DNA from: Taishania sp965247975 | GTDB taxonomy: Bacteria; Bacteroidota; Bacteroidia; Flavobacteriales_D; Crocinitomicaceae | NCBI GenBank assembly: GCA_965247975.1 | Contig: OZ252050.1 | Span: 2,728,001-2,792,000 of the forward strand | DNA length: 64,000 nucleotides | Direction: 5' to 3' | Position numbers and translations under genes: made by a program | The notes under the pieces: model-generated | Seen by the model: only the letters and a program-made list of their open reading frames with translations | Told to the model about the DNA's origin: nothing | Databases searched by the model: none | In this document: positions 9,224 to 18,385 of the stretch, one piece after another | How positions within the stretch are numbered: position 1 is the first letter of the stretch | Layout: the number at the start of each line of letters is the position of its first letter

Positions 9224-11694
9224 GCGGGGTCGACATCGACAATTATTCGAATTGATTTATTATAAGGAACGCTCAAAAAGGAATTTATAATTTCTTGGAT
9301 GCGTTCCTTTATTTGTTTATCAGACACATCTTTCTCAATTTTTATCCGAATTTCTTTCAAAAAATAATTTTGAATGCGGCGAATTCCTGGATACTCTGGT
9401 CCCAAAACGCGTTCTTTAAATACTTTGCGGAGCGAAGTTGCGAGCTCCTGAGAAGAATTGTCCAAATTGATTGGTTCGCGATGTTTCAAGGTGATTTTGA
9501 CAATTTTGTAAAACGGCGGATAAAAATAATTCTTCCGTTCTAAAATCTCGGCATTGTAAAATCCAATGTAATCGTGATTGATGATTTTTTGAATAACCCA
9601 ATGGTCTACATCACCCGTTTGAATAATAACTTTACCTCTTTTTGACTTCCGTCCTGCCCTTCCTGCAACTTGTGACATGAGCTGATAACTGCGCTCAAAA
9701 GCCCTGAAATCACTTTGATTTAACAACATATCCGCATCTAAAATCCCAACCAAACTTACATTATCAAAATCCAACCCTTTCGTAACCATTTGGGTTCCAA
9801 TCAGAATGTCGATTTTTCGCTCATCAAAGTCATTCAAAATCGATTCGTAGGCGTTTTTGGAGCGCGTTGAGTCAAAATCAAGGCGTTGAACGGTTGCTTT
9901 TGGAAAAATCAAAGCTAAATCGTCTTCAATTTTCTCAGTACCAAAACCAATCATTTTGATGCGATTACTGCCACACGCTCCGCAAGAACCAACAGGCGGC
10001 GAAACATAACTACAATAATGACACTTGAGGGAATTTGTTTGTTTGTGATAAGTCAACGAAACATCACAATTCACACATCTTGGTGTCCAATTGCAAATTT
10101 CACACATCCACAAAGGTGTGTACCCTCGTCGATTTTGAAATAAAATAATTTGTTCGCCTGCATTCAGCGCTTCACGCATTCCTTCTACCAAAAAGGAAGT
10201 AAAATCGGATTGCATGCTTTTATTTTTTCGCTCGCGCTTTAAATCAGCACAAAAGATTTCTGGCAGTTGAACTCCACCGAAACGTTCATGTAATTCTACC
10301 AAACCATATTTTCCTTGTTTGGCGTTGTTATACGTTTCTAATGCTGGAGTTGCTGAACCAAGAAGAACATTCGCTTTGTGCAGCTTCGCCAGAACCATGG
10401 CAGAATCGCGTGCATTGTACCTAGGAGAAGGATCAAATTGCTTGAAAGAACCTTCGTGTTCTTCGTCGACGATGATTAAACCCAATTTTTGAAAAGGCAA
10501 GAAAACCGAAGAACGAGCACCCAAAACTAATCGGTATTTCAGAGGATCATTGTGCAATACATGATTCCAAATTTCTACCCGTTCGTTTTGATTAAATTTT
10601 GAATGATATACCCCAATCAAATCTCCAAAATACTTGGATAATCGTTGAATCAATTGGGTTGTCAGTGCTATTTCTGGCAACAAAAACAATACTTGATTTC
10701 CTTTATCTAGTTGTTCTTGAATGAGTTGCACATAAATCTCCGTTTTTCCAGATCCTGTGACTCCATGCAACAAACAAATAGGATTGCTTTCAAAGGAATG
10801 ATTGATTTCATCCAAACATCGCTGTTGATGTGGAGATAGCGCCTTCACTTCTGTGAGTTCATTCTCAAAAGATTTCAAGCGACTCACTTCCAACTTTTCA
10901 ACCACGATATACCCATTTTTTTCTAAGGTATTGATGGAAGAAAGGGAGACTCCCGCCTTAACAACTGATTTTCTAGGAATAAATTTTTGCTTTTGTTCGC
11001 CAGTTTCTTGCAGAATTTTCAGCATCGCTTCGAGCTGTTTTGCTTTCGACGGTGTTTTTTCAAGCGACTGAATAACATCACTGAGTTCTTCATCGGAGAA
11101 AACAGGATTGACACCAAGATACATTTCCGTTTTGGCATTAAATCGATCGTTCAATTCTTCAACCGTAATCACAGCGCGCTTATCAATCAAGCATTTGATG
11201 ATGGGTTGAATGGTCTTAATGCCAATGATTTCTGCAATTTCAAGCAAATTGAGTTGTTCTCGAATTTCAAGCGTTTCAATAATCTGAAATTCTCTTTCTG
11301 TGAAATTCGTAATTTCAGGATCGTAATCTGGGTGCAACACGACTTTTGTTTCGCTTGCCAACTTAAAATTTGCGGGCAAGGCTGCATTCATCACATCACC
11401 GATTGGCGCTAAGTAATAACCTGCTATCCATTTCCAAAAAGCATATTGATTCCCAGTTATGATTGGCTGTTCATCCAAAATATGTTCGAGGTACTTTGCT
11501 GTATATTTTTTCGGAACTTCTTCGTGAATGCGTGTGATAATTCCCGTCAATAACTTAGATTTTCCAAAGGGAACAACTACTCGAACTCCTTCTAAAACAA
11601 AATCATTCATTTCATGAGGCACACGGTATGTGAACTCCTGATGAATAGGAATTGGAAGAATTACATCAACAAATAATGTTTTGCGTTCGGTCAT
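9220..11694 (-). CDS. priA: Primosomal replication restart helicase PriA
   Basis: 824 aa, slightly longer than the ~730 aa of E. coli PriA. The N-terminal DNA-binding region begins VDVILPIPIHQEFTYRVP. Walker A is GVTGSGKTE (about 310-318) and Walker B/DEAD-like is VDEEHEGSFKQ (about 405-415). The zinc-binding Cys cluster CEIC...CVNC...CHYC...CGAC lies in the middle of the helicase core, and helicase motif VI is QVAGRAGR. PriA reloads the replisome at stalled forks. It is convergent with rpoD, sharing stop bases, and there are only 48 bp to the next upstream minus-strand gene. Confidence 0.97.
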   Translation of the reverse strand: MTERKTLFVDVILPIPIHQEFTYRVPHEMNDFVLEGVRVVVPFGKSKLLTGIITRIHEEVPKKYTAKYLEHILDEQPIITGNQYAFWKWIAGYYLAPIGDVMNAALPANFKLASETKVVLHPDYDPEITNFTEREFQIIETLEIREQLNLLEIAEIIGIKTIQPIIKCLIDKRAVITVEELNDRFNAKTEMYLGVNPVFSDEELSDVIQSLEKTPSKAKQLEAMLKILQETGEQKQKFIPRKSVVKAGVSLSSINTLEKNGYIVVEKLEVSRLKSFENELTEVKALSPHQQRCLDEINHSFESNPICLLHGVTGSGKTEIYVQLIQEQLDKGNQVLFLLPEIALTTQLIQRLSKYFGDLIGVYHSKFNQNERVEIWNHVLHNDPLKYRLVLGARSSVFLPFQKLGLIIVDEEHEGSFKQFDPSPRYNARDSAMVLAKLHKANVLLGSATPALETYNNAKQGKYGLVELHERFGGVQLPEIFCADLKRERKNKSMQSDFTSFLVEGMREALNAGEQIILFQNRRGYTPLWMCEICNWTPRCVNCDVSLTYHKQTNSLKCHYCSYVSPPVGSCGACGSNRIKMIGFGTEKIEDDLALIFPKATVQRLDFDSTRSKNAYESILNDFDERKIDILIGTQMVTKGLDFDNVSLVGILDADMLLNQSDFRAFERSYQLMSQVAGRAGRKSKRGKVIIQTGDVDHWVIQKIINHDYIGFYNAEILERKNYFYPPFYKIVKITLKHREPINLDNSSQELATSLRKVFKERVLGPEYPGIRRIQNYFLKEIRIKIEKDVSDKQIKERIQEIINSFLSVPYNKSIRIIVDVDPA
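9264..9314 (+). terminator. rpoD terminator embedded in the 3' end of priA
   Basis: Stem AAGGAACGC/GCGTTCCTT (9264-9272 with 9301-9309). An inner AAGGAATT/AATTTCTT pairing (one wobble) closes most of the loop. TTTATTTG follows on the plus strand. The whole element is translated on the other strand as part of PriA. Confidence 0.65.
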
Positions 11695-11742
11695 TAGGTA
11701 AAACTAACAACATTCTAAGAAAAAATGACTTTTCGGATTAAA

Positions 11743-12870
11743 TCAAGGACAATAAAATGCAGCATTGAAGTCTGCATCCAATTCATGATTACTGCAGAAA
11801 TTCAAATCGATTGTGTAAACACCTCCACAAAGTTGTCTCGTAGAATTTTTATCAAGTCCTCTCACTAATTGATTTCCCACGGCTACTGCAATCTTTTTTT
11901 CAACCAATGTTCTACGCGAAGAAAAGATTCCAATTACTTTAAAGCCTTCATTCACTGTTAAATTCGTGAAGTTTGGTTTGTTTTGTGTCAAGGAATTTGA
12001 TGGTTGATTTACTGCCATGTAATTTGATAAATCCTCCGAAGCACCTGTCACTTGAATTTCAACTGCTGTGTATTGACGATCCACAATTGAAGCTGAAACA
12101 GGAATATTGTTTTTAATGAACTCATAAAATGCAGCTCCATCTGCTTGAAATGTATAGTTCGTCGCTCCCGATGACAATTCGACATCACCTAAATTCCAAA
12201 CGATCGATTTATCTTCGAATGTAGACGGAAAAGAAGTGTAATCACGGTAACTAAATTTAATCTTTGCATTAACACGTTTGGCATTTCCAGTTTGCTCTAA
12301 TTCAATATTTTGCGTTCTGTAAGAGCCACCATTGTTAGGATTATAGAAATTGAGTGGTTTAGTATTACCTACCAAATTATTTGCGAATTTCATACCGTTA
12401 ACCAATTCGGTTTCACCTTCTACATGAATTCTTCCACCATCAATTTTTATATCCAACTTGTAGGTTGCGTCGTCAATCAAACTCCCTGCTCCTGCCGGTG
12501 TATAGAAAACATATACTTTTTGTTCTGGAGCATAAAAGACTCCGCTTTCGTCTTTGTTTGGAATAATCGTATCGTGACATATAAATGTTCTACCAACCGC
12601 CCCTGTCGAAAGAACCTCAGTTACAACCACTTCAACATCACTAAAATAACTTGAATCTGGATTCTGAGCAATAACAAGAGAACTCGTTGCCCCATCTCCA
12701 ATGAAGGCACGTGTTACTTTTATATATTGAGCAGTTTCATATTTATTCAATAATCCAACAACAACTGCTGTTTCTACTGAATCACCTGTTAAATCAATAT
12801 CTTCCTTGCAACTATTGAATCCAACCAAGCCAGAAACAAGTGCAATACATACAAAAACAATTCTTTTCAT
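11743..12870 (-). CDS. Lipoprotein, possibly DUF4249-like
   Basis: 375 aa. The signal peptide ends in the lipobox FNSC (Cys21). The next segment (VVVGLLNKYETAQYIKVTRAF ... DSSYFSDVEVVV) and the downstream alternating beta strands resemble the Bacteroidota DUF4249 lipoproteins, which often accompany TonB-dependent receptors, but no such receptor is adjacent. This likeness is by eye only. The C-terminal end contains several cysteines (RQLCGGVYTIDLNFCSN...FYCP). It is probably on its own transcript: a TAACTTTG -7 box lies about 19 bp upstream. Confidence 0.6.
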   Translation of the reverse strand: MKRIVFVCIALVSGLVGFNSCKEDIDLTGDSVETAVVVGLLNKYETAQYIKVTRAFIGDGATSSLVIAQNPDSSYFSDVEVVVTEVLSTGAVGRTFICHDTIIPNKDESGVFYAPEQKVYVFYTPAGAGSLIDDATYKLDIKIDGGRIHVEGETELVNGMKFANNLVGNTKPLNFYNPNNGGSYRTQNIELEQTGNAKRVNAKIKFSYRDYTSFPSTFEDKSIVWNLGDVELSSGATNYTFQADGAAFYEFIKNNIPVSASIVDRQYTAVEIQVTGASEDLSNYMAVNQPSNSLTQNKPNFTNLTVNEGFKVIGIFSSRRTLVEKKIAVAVGNQLVRGLDKNSTRQLCGGVYTIDLNFCSNHELDADFNAAFYCP

Positions 12871-12888
12871 TCAATTTCTAATATAGTC

Positions 12889-12896
12889 CAAAGTTA
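12889..12896 (-). promoter_or_regulatory. -7 box (TAACTTTG) for the DUF4249-like lipoprotein gene
   Basis: On the minus strand it matches TAnnTTTG exactly, 19 bp from the ATG. No matching -33 box was found. Confidence 0.4.
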
Positions 12897-12967
12897 CATA
12901 AATATTCGTAAAAGTGGTTGGGTAATGCGTTATTTAAATCAATGCTTCATACAGATAACTCAACGTC

Positions 12968-13318
12968 TTATTTTTTCCTAGGTGCAATTTTGTTAAATTC
13001 AATTGCTTTTTCTATCCAAAAATCTAAATCCTCTTCTTTATCAAAACCTTCAGGTTCAATAAACAAAAATCCGCCCATCACTTTACCTGTGAAATCCATT
13101 GACTTGGTGCCGTTTTTAATCAGAAGTTCCTCATGTGAAGCTTTTCCTACCCGAACCATTAATCGATCAAGCCCAGTGGTTTTATCAATATCAACACCAA
13201 CACACATTTTTGAATTGAGCATAAATATCAATCCGCCCATCATTCTTTTTTCTTCCAAGATGCCTGCTTTCGCCATTCGAATTCTCACTCGCTCTGCTAA
13301 ATACTCACTATATGCCAT
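12968..13318 (-). CDS. TfoX N-terminal domain protein
   Basis: 116 aa. The sequence follows the TfoX/Sxy N-terminal domain along its whole length: an N-terminal helix (YLAERVRIRMAKAG), KRMMGGLIFMLNSKMCVGVD, then GKVMGGFLFIEPEGF and a C-terminal helix. The TfoX C-terminal domain is absent, as in many stand-alone members. In Haemophilus and Vibrio Sxy/TfoX regulates competence, but stand-alone TfoX-N proteins in Bacteroidota have no assigned role. It lies 29 bp downstream of birA on the same strand and may be co-transcribed. Confidence 0.82.
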   Translation of the reverse strand: MAYSEYLAERVRIRMAKAGILEEKRMMGGLIFMLNSKMCVGVDIDKTTGLDRLMVRVGKASHEELLIKNGTKSMDFTGKVMGGFLFIEPEGFDKEEDLDFWIEKAIEFNKIAPRKK

Positions 13319-13347
13319 TTTCCATAAGGTTAAATCTTATCCTAAAT

Positions 13348-14088
13348 TTACTGTGAAATCGCAAATGAAATCTCTTTCAATTGAAAAATCTCGATCTGTT
13401 CATTTACTGTCATTCTTAAATTCCCCTCTTGTGTCACACCTTCAATGACTCCTTCCCTTTCTGTTCCATTTGCTGTAAATTTCACCAATTGATTGATGTT
13501 CCACAAATGCGAGTGATACAAATTATTAAGCTTTTCAAACTCTTGAAATTCAATTAATTGAATCCTATTATTCAAAGCAGCAATTAACTTAAAAGCAATT
13601 TCCATGATTACCAAACGTTCTCCTCGAATAAGTTGAATACTAGTTGCGTTCAAATCGCCAAATTCAATTTGATTTACATTCAAGCCAATCCCGATGATGG
13701 AACTTTTGATGGCTTCATTCAAGACTTGGTTTTCAATTAATATTCCTGCAATTTTTTTGTTGCCGACGTAAATATCATTCGGCCATTTGATCTTGGATTC
13801 TATTCCAATTGATTCCAATAAATCAACCAAAGAAAGGGCTACCCATTGATTTAAAGCTACAGCATTTTTTACTGTCAAGTTGTCGCACTCAACAAATGTT
13901 GTGAAAATCAGGTTCAATCCCCCTGTAGATTGCCAAGTAGCTCCTCGCTGCCCTCTTCCAGCGCTTTGTTCATCTGCCAATATAACAGTTCCATGCACTA
14001 TTTCGCCTGACTTTAATAGATTGGCAGCAAAATTGTTCGTTGAATCGACAACATTCAGTTGAATGATTTTATTTCCGATTTTATTCAT
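13348..14088 (-). CDS. birA: Biotin--[acetyl-CoA-carboxylase] ligase, monofunctional
   Basis: 246 aa from the ATG at 14088, which starts the conserved IIQLNVVDSTNNFA segment. The frame is open further up to 14256, but that extension would overlap rsfS and carries no conserved sequence. ADEQSAGRGQRGATWQS is the biotinyl-AMP loop, and KWPNDIYVGNKKIAGILIE is the second signature. There is no N-terminal helix-turn-helix, so it attaches biotin to carrier proteins but should not act as a repressor. It is divergent from rsfS. Confidence 0.92.
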   Translation of the reverse strand: MNKIGNKIIQLNVVDSTNNFAANLLKSGEIVHGTVILADEQSAGRGQRGATWQSTGGLNLIFTTFVECDNLTVKNAVALNQWVALSLVDLLESIGIESKIKWPNDIYVGNKKIAGILIENQVLNEAIKSSIIGIGLNVNQIEFGDLNATSIQLIRGERLVIMEIAFKLIAALNNRIQLIEFQEFEKLNNLYHSHLWNINQLVKFTANGTEREGVIEGVTQEGNLRMTVNEQIEIFQLKEISFAISQ

Positions 14089-14151
14089 TGGTTGGCGGTT
14101 CGTATCGTGAACTAGCTCGTTAAAATTGAGGATAAATTTAAAATTTAAAGT

Positions 14152-14159
14152 TAGATTTG
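14152..14159 (+). promoter_or_regulatory. -7 box (TAGATTTG) for the rsfS-ftsH run
   Basis: Exact TAnnTTTG match 18 bp before the rsfS ATG; the -33 region is degenerate. Confidence 0.5.
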
Positions 14160-14177
14160 TAGGCTTAAAATTAGTTA

Positions 14178-14552
14178 ATGTACAAAGTAAAAAACGGAAC
14201 AGATTCAAAAGTCTTGTGCGACACGATTGTCGAAGGAATGCAAGAAAACAAGGCAAAAGACATTGTGGTATTGGATCTTAGAGAAATTAGTGCTGCGGTT
14301 TGCGATTTTTTCGTGATTTGTAGCGGAGAATCAAATACACAAGTTGACGGGATCAGTTCTACGGTTCAAAGACACACGCGAAAAGAAATTCAAGAAAGAC
14401 CTTGGCACGTGGAGGGGAAAACCAACAGTGAGTGGGTTTTGTTGGATTATGTCGATGTTGTTGCGCATGTATTTTACAAGGATGCACGTTCATTTTACGA
14501 TTTAGAAGACCTGTGGGCTGACGCCAAAAGAATAAACATACCAAATTTATAA
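14178..14552 (+). CDS. rsfS: Ribosomal silencing factor RsfS
   Basis: 124 aa. It contains the RsfS/Iojap core KAKDIVVLDLREISAAVCDFFVICSGES and RPWHVEGKTNSEWVLLDYVDVVAHVF, followed by the FYDLEDLWADA end typical of the family. RsfS binds ribosomal protein uL14 and blocks subunit joining when nutrients are low. It heads the run rsfS-ftsH-DUF2007-cdsA-psd, with only 8 bp to ftsH. Confidence 0.96.
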   Translation: MYKVKNGTDSKVLCDTIVEGMQENKAKDIVVLDLREISAAVCDFFVICSGESNTQVDGISSTVQRHTRKEIQERPWHVEGKTNSEWVLLDYVDVVAHVFYKDARSFYDLEDLWADAKRINIPNL

Positions 14553-14560
14553 CATTAAAA

Positions 14561-16666
14561 ATGGCAAACAATAACAATAACAGTCCAAAAAACGATAAAA
14601 AAAGTCCATTCTCCATTTATTGGATTTATGCTGCTCTAGGTCTTGCTGTGATTGGATATTCTGTATTCACAAACACAAGTGCTAAAATTCCTTTGCAAAA
14701 TTCGAATCAATTTGAAACACTTGCGAAAGAAGGCTATGTGAAAGAAGTTACTTTGATCATCAACAAAGCACGTGCTGATTTTAAGGTGAACGACAAAGGA
14801 CTTAAATTCCTCAAAACAACAGAAGAAAAAGAGTTTTTACTTGTTCAAAAATCAATCAGTAGAGCAGGAAAAGCATCCAAAGATTTGATGTTTGAAACAA
14901 ATTACTCTGGTGATTTAGAAGAGCGATTGCGTTCAGTAAACGACAGTTTGAAAGTCAAAGGAATGGACCAAATAATCTACAGTTCTGAACAAGAGCATGA
15001 TTATTTATCAAGTATTCTTGGGTTTCTTTTGCCTTTGATTATTCTTGTTGCTCTTTATTTCTTCATCATGCGTAGAATGACTGGTGGCGGCGGAGGTGGT
15101 GCTGGAGGTCAAATCTTCAACATTGGAAAATCACGCGCTCAAGTATATGACAAAGGAAAATCAACGAATGTAACATTTAAGGATGTTGCAGGTTTGAAAG
15201 AAGCGAAAGAAGAAATTGAAGAAATCGTTGAATTCCTCAAAAACCCAAAAAAATACACAGAACTTGGAGCAAAAATCCCGAAAGGTGCATTGTTGGTAGG
15301 TCCTCCGGGAACTGGTAAAACTTTGCTCGCGAAAGCAGTGGCTGGAGAAGCTCAAGTACCATTCTTTTCACTTTCTGGTTCAGATTTCGTTGAAATGTTC
15401 GTAGGTGTTGGTGCTTCTCGTGTAAGAGATTTATTCAAACAAGCCAAAGAAAAATCGCCTTCCATTATTTTTATTGATGAAATTGATGCGATTGGTCGTG
15501 CGAGAGGAAAAAACAATAGTTTTGGTTCTAACGACGAAAGAGAAAATACGCTGAATCAGTTACTGACAGAAATGGATGGATTTGGAACAAATTCGGGTGT
15601 CATCATTCTTGCTGCAACCAACCGTGCAGATGTTTTGGACAAAGCCTTGATGCGTGCAGGACGTTTTGATCGTCAGATTTATGTTGATATGCCAGACGTG
15701 AACGAGCGCAAAGAAATTTTCAAAGTTCACTTGAAACCAATCAAGATTGACAAAGAAATGGATATCGATTTCTTGGCTAAACAAACGCCAGGATTCTCAG
15801 GAGCAGACATCGCAAATATTTGTAATGAAGCGGCTTTGATTGCAGCGCGAAAAAACAAAAAATCGGTTGAAAAACAAGATTTCTTGGATGCTGTTGATCG
15901 TATCGTTGGTGGTCTTGAAAAGAAAAACAAAATCATTACCAAATCGGAGAAAAAATCAATCGCATATCACGAAGCGGGCCATGCAACAACGTCTTGGTTG
16001 CTTGAATATGCGCATCCTTTGGTGAAAGTAACGATTGTTCCTCGTGGGCAATCATTGGGTGCTGCTTGGTATTTACCGGAAGAAAGAAGCATTACAACCA
16101 CGGAACAGATTTTGGATGAAATGTGCTCCGCACTTGGTGGACGCGCTGCAGAACAATTGATTTTTGGAAAAATTTCAACAGGTGCTTTGAGTGACTTGGA
16201 AAAAGTGACAAAACAAGCGTACGCAATGGTTTCCATGTATGGATTGAATGAACGCATTGGAAATATTTCCTATTACGATTCTCAAGGTCGTGAAATGTTT
16301 ACCAAACCTTATTCTGACGAAACGGCAAGAATCATTGACGAAGAAGTGAGTAAAATGGTAGAACAACAGTACCAACGTGCTTTGCAAATTCTTACTGAAA
16401 ACAAAGATAAGTTAAGTGCTTTGGCCGAGAAATTGTTAAAAACGGAAGTTATTTTCAAAGAAGATTTGGAAGCGATTTTTGGGGTGCGACCTTTTGAAAA
16501 AGAAGAAGCAGAAAACCAATTAATTACAGATGCTGTAGTTGTTGAAGAAACGAAAGACGAAAATAAAGCACATGAAGAAAATGTGGCAGAAGTGGAGTCA
16601 AAAGTGGATGATGCGGAAGATAAAACTGACGAATCAACCGAGGTGGACGACCGTGTTCCTCACTAA
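14561..16666 (+). CDS. ftsH: ATP-dependent zinc metalloprotease FtsH
   Basis: 701 aa. Two membrane segments (about 18-36 and 148-170) flank a periplasmic domain. A Gly-rich linker (TGGGGGGAGGQIFNIGKS) follows, then the AAA module: Walker A GPPGTGKT (about 247-254), Walker B IIFIDEIDAIG and the SRH arginine finger region. The zinc-protease motif HEAGH is at 470-474. The last ~50 residues are a very acidic tail. The enzyme degrades misassembled membrane proteins and regulatory proteins at the inner membrane. Its 3' end overlaps the likely start of the DUF2007 gene in another frame. Confidence 0.97.
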   Translation: MANNNNNSPKNDKKSPFSIYWIYAALGLAVIGYSVFTNTSAKIPLQNSNQFETLAKEGYVKEVTLIINKARADFKVNDKGLKFLKTTEEKEFLLVQKSISRAGKASKDLMFETNYSGDLEERLRSVNDSLKVKGMDQIIYSSEQEHDYLSSILGFLLPLIILVALYFFIMRRMTGGGGGGAGGQIFNIGKSRAQVYDKGKSTNVTFKDVAGLKEAKEEIEEIVEFLKNPKKYTELGAKIPKGALLVGPPGTGKTLLAKAVAGEAQVPFFSLSGSDFVEMFVGVGASRVRDLFKQAKEKSPSIIFIDEIDAIGRARGKNNSFGSNDERENTLNQLLTEMDGFGTNSGVIILAATNRADVLDKALMRAGRFDRQIYVDMPDVNERKEIFKVHLKPIKIDKEMDIDFLAKQTPGFSGADIANICNEAALIAARKNKKSVEKQDFLDAVDRIVGGLEKKNKIITKSEKKSIAYHEAGHATTSWLLEYAHPLVKVTIVPRGQSLGAAWYLPEERSITTTEQILDEMCSALGGRAAEQLIFGKISTGALSDLEKVTKQAYAMVSMYGLNERIGNISYYDSQGREMFTKPYSDETARIIDEEVSKMVEQQYQRALQILTENKDKLSALAEKLLKTEVIFKEDLEAIFGVRPFEKEEAENQLITDAVVVEETKDENKAHEENVAEVESKVDDAEDKTDESTEVDDRVPH

Positions 16667-16829
16667 GGACGAAGCGACCATTCGCATTTATAAATTAAAA
16701 TTAGAAACCGAAGAGATTCCCGTCATGATTTTTGATCAGCGGGATTCTTCCTATAATGCTTTTGGTGACATGTATCTTCAAGTCCCCGTTGAGTTTGAAG
16801 AACGAGCAAAAGCACTGATTGAAGCATAA
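16608..16829 (+). CDS. DUF2007 (putative signal-transducing) small protein
   Basis: About 73 aa if translation starts at the double ATG at 16608/16611. The conserved part is WTTVFLTKDEATIRIYK ... IPVMIFDQRDSSYNAFG ... LQVPVEFEERAKALI, a good DUF2007 match. The Trp of the family start lies upstream of the in-frame GTG at 16653, so the longer start is preferred. This makes the gene overlap the acidic tail of ftsH by 59 bp in a different frame. It sits between ftsH and cdsA. Function is unknown; related proteins are described only as putative signal-transducing. Confidence 0.75.
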   Translation: MMRKIKLTNQPRWTTVFLTKDEATIRIYKLKLETEEIPVMIFDQRDSSYNAFGDMYLQVPVEFEERAKALIEA

Positions 16830-16841
16830 AAAGATTGAACA

Positions 16842-17669
16842 GTGAACAATATTTTAGTTAGAAGTTTATCTGGAGCTGTATTCATTACAGTGATACTTCT
16901 TCCATTATTTTTGGAAGATTCGCTCGTGGCAACAATAATTTTAAGTGCTTTCGCTATTCTTGGAACAATTGAATACAACAAACTTTTTAAAAATCACGCT
17001 TCGATTTCTGTGAATTGGCAACTGAATACTTTTTTCAGTATGCTCATTTTTGGAGGAATCATTTTTTCGATGTACGGATTTTTTGGCGAATTTGGATTGC
17101 CTATTTCAGCCTTAATTCCACTCTTTTTTCTTTGGTTCGCGATTGAAATTTGGCGCAAGAAAGCCGAACCATTAATTAACATTGCTGTTTCCTTTTTTGG
17201 ATTTTTCTATGTTGTAATTCCTTTCTTGATTGCTATTTTGATTAATCAGATGGACAACAATCCTTTTCCTTTGTTGGTAGGAATGTTTGTGTTGATTTGG
17301 ACGAATGACACATTTGCGTTTCTGTCAGGTAAATTCTTTGGCAAAACCAAATTATTCGAACGCATTTCTCCGAAAAAAACGTGGGAAGGAACCGTTGGTG
17401 GTGCCATATTTACTGTATTAATGGCAATCGCTTTAAGCTTGTTATTTGATGCTGACAAACTATTCTTTTGGATAATATCCGCATTGCTTCTCATTCCAAC
17501 TTCTGTGATTGGGGATTTGCTTGAGTCGCTTTTCAAACGAAGTTTAAACATAAAAGATTCGGGATCGATCATGCCTGGTCATGGTGGCATCTTAGACCGT
17601 TTCGATGCCTCACTTTTCGCTTTGCCCTTTTTCTATTTCTGGTTAACGATTTATAATTATTTTTACTAA
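16842..17669 (+). CDS. cdsA: Phosphatidate cytidylyltransferase
   Basis: 275 aa with a GTG start at 16842, 12 bp after the DUF2007 stop. Around eight hydrophobic segments are visible. KKTWEGTVGGAI and the C-terminal signature LFKRSLNIKDSGSIMPGHGGILDRFDA are those of CdsA. It makes CDP-diacylglycerol from phosphatidate and CTP at the inner membrane, the branch point for phosphatidylethanolamine and acidic phospholipids. The gene is followed after 8 bp by psd. Confidence 0.95.
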   Translation: MNNILVRSLSGAVFITVILLPLFLEDSLVATIILSAFAILGTIEYNKLFKNHASISVNWQLNTFFSMLIFGGIIFSMYGFFGEFGLPISALIPLFFLWFAIEIWRKKAEPLINIAVSFFGFFYVVIPFLIAILINQMDNNPFPLLVGMFVLIWTNDTFAFLSGKFFGKTKLFERISPKKTWEGTVGGAIFTVLMAIALSLLFDADKLFFWIISALLLIPTSVIGDLLESLFKRSLNIKDSGSIMPGHGGILDRFDASLFALPFFYFWLTIYNYFY

Positions 17670-17677
17670 AATTTTTT

Positions 17678-18340
17678 ATGACCATACATCGCGAAGGATA
17701 TCTCATTATTTTATTTGGTGCAATTGGCATCGGTTTACTTGAAGTCGCGAATTATTTTCTGTATTTGTACTCTGGTTGGTTGTGGTTGTTCATTTTACTT
17801 TCGCTTGGACTACTTGTTTTTTTCTATTTGATTGTTCAATTTTTCCGCATTCCAAAACGTGAATGTAAATTCTCTGATTTAGACATTATGTGTCCTGCGG
17901 ATGGGAAGATTGTGGTAATCGAAGAAGTGGACGAAACAGAATATTTCAAAGATCGTCGCATTCAAATTTCGATTTTTATGTCTCCGATGAATGTTCATGC
18001 GAACTACAATCCGATTTCAGGAATCATTAAATACGTGAAATACCATCCGGGTCTTTTTCTAGTTGCTTGGCATCCGAAAAGTAGCACAGACAATGAGCGT
18101 TCGACGTTCGTGACGCAGCATTCATCTGGCAAAGAAGTGTTGTTTCGACAAGTTGCAGGTGCTGTGGCTCGGAGAATTTGTTATTATGTCAAAGAAAACC
18201 AACAAGTTACTACGGGTGAAGAATTTGGATTTATCAAATTTGGATCGCGCATCGACTTGTTTTTACCCATTGGAAGTGAAATAAATGTTAAAATCGACGA
18301 TATTGTGAAAGCTAAGCTCACAAAAATTGGTTCGTTATAA
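17678..18340 (+). CDS. psd: Phosphatidylserine decarboxylase family proenzyme (short form)
   Basis: 220 aa, the short Psd type common in Bacteroidota. Two hydrophobic segments lie at the N-terminus (about 8-55). MCPADGKIVVIEE, FMSPMNVHANYNP and the self-cleavage site KFGSRIDLFLP (Lys187, Gly189-Ser190) follow. Ser190 would become the pyruvoyl group. The product is phosphatidylethanolamine. Position directly after cdsA fits a phospholipid pathway cluster; a pssA-like synthase is not in the window. Confidence 0.93.
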   Translation: MTIHREGYLIILFGAIGIGLLEVANYFLYLYSGWLWLFILLSLGLLVFFYLIVQFFRIPKRECKFSDLDIMCPADGKIVVIEEVDETEYFKDRRIQISIFMSPMNVHANYNPISGIIKYVKYHPGLFLVAWHPKSSTDNERSTFVTQHSSGKEVLFRQVAGAVARRICYYVKENQQVTTGEEFGFIKFGSRIDLFLPIGSEINVKIDDIVKAKLTKIGSL

Positions 18341-18385
18341 AAAATAGTTTACATTTACATCATTCAAACTTAAATATTAGTCAGT

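Noticed and set aside
10987..11412. 141-aa plus-strand ORF inside priA
   Set aside because: Antisense shadow of a strongly conserved gene; the Phe/Asn-rich translation is typical of noise in AT-rich DNA.
13348..14256. Longer 302-aa start for birA
   Set aside because: The 56 extra residues overlap rsfS and lack conservation; the ATG at 14088 gives the standard enzyme start.
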